Source of the DNA: CAZPWQ01 sp964590495
GTDB taxonomy: Bacteria > Bacteroidota > Rhodothermia > Balneolales > Balneolaceae
Direction of reading: 5' to 3'
Length of the DNA: 5,261 nucleotides
Assembly: GCA_964590495.1 (NCBI GenBank)
Contig: CAZPWQ010000186.1
Location: 1-5,261 of the forward strand
The translations under genes were made by a program, and so were the position numbers. Below, piece by piece: positions 5,101 to 5,261 of this stretch (position 1 is its first letter; each line of letters opens with the position of its first letter). Below the pieces are notes generated by a model, which was given only the letters and a program-made list of their open reading frames with translations, made no database searches and was not told where the DNA came from.

Positions 5101-5261
5101 TAAGCTACCATTTCGTCAGCTTGTTCATCTGTTAAATAATCTCCCTGATCAATACTTTTCTTTGCTTCTTCAATCCGTTTTTCGCTGGTTATACCACACA
5201 GCCATACCTTTAATAATTTAACGACTATTGGATGCCTCGATTAATTCGAGTGCCTTGTCAA
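5100..5261 (-). pseudogene. Antitoxin remnant preceding the ParE-like toxin (partial, frameshifted)
   Basis: The C-terminal part reads LLKVWLCGITSEKRIEEAKK then SIDQGDYLTDEQADEMVA. It ends in a TAA (5100-5102) that shares a base with the toxin ATG. It is short, charged and helix-rich, as expected for an antitoxin whose tail wraps the toxin. Upstream this frame meets a TAA at 5241-5243. Another frame to the window edge reads DKALELIEASNS, which would join smoothly after one extra base near 5221-5224. I infer a single frameshift in the antitoxin. The N-terminal DNA-binding part lies outside the window, so the antitoxin family cannot be named. Confidence 0.5.

Noticed and set aside
1..5261. CRISPR array, tRNA, rRNA or transposase
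   Set aside because: There are no regularly spaced repeats, tRNA-like cloverleaf motifs, rRNA signatures or transposase motifs on either strand.

Overview
The window looks like an AT-rich chromosomal or metagenomic segment from the Bacteroidota/Balneolota side of bacteria. The hints are an acidic stretch just behind a lipobox cysteine (the surface-export style of that group), several genes without a clear Shine-Dalgarno site, and protein sequences of that flavour. The taxonomic assignment is an inference. Only two genes appear fully intact: a beta-carbonic anhydrase (136-756, minus) and a classical short-chain dehydrogenase/reductase (1290-2321, minus). Most of the rest is recognisable but broken.

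Left part (1-2321, all genes on minus). A GC-richer, unassigned 135-bp edge piece is followed by the carbonic anhydrase, with a well-placed RBS and a TTG start. Next is a SAM-methyltransferase remnant that keeps its N-terminal half and a short C-terminal tail in another frame (863-1170). The SDR oxidoreductase follows.

Middle (about 2420-4128, plus). A scrambled remnant of an alpha-ribazole-phosphatase-like histidine phosphatase precedes a GC-rich gene for a secreted lipoprotein glucuronoxylanase (GH30 subfamily 8, XynC-like). That gene is complete from lipobox to C-terminus except for one in-frame TAG at 3103-3105.

Right part (4129-5261, minus). This reads as a decaying stretch of integron gene cassettes: (i) a ParE/RelE-type toxin with its antitoxin tail, both damaged; (ii) a short attC-like site; (iii) a GNAT acetyltransferase split by one frameshift; (iv) a long attC-like site with an imperfect stem and an extrahelical base; (v) the first 14 or so codons of what may be a HepT/DUF86 gene, cut off exactly where the xylanase block ends. 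An identical 11-nt sequence (CAAACGTTTAA) sits at both boundaries of the acetyltransferase cassette.

The genes do not form a working pathway. The main story is the junction between a cassette array and a foreign, GC-rich polysaccharide-degradation gene, plus a recurring decay pattern in which three genes keep both ends but have lost their middle. Some single-base defects could be sequencing errors; the internal deletions are hard to explain that way.
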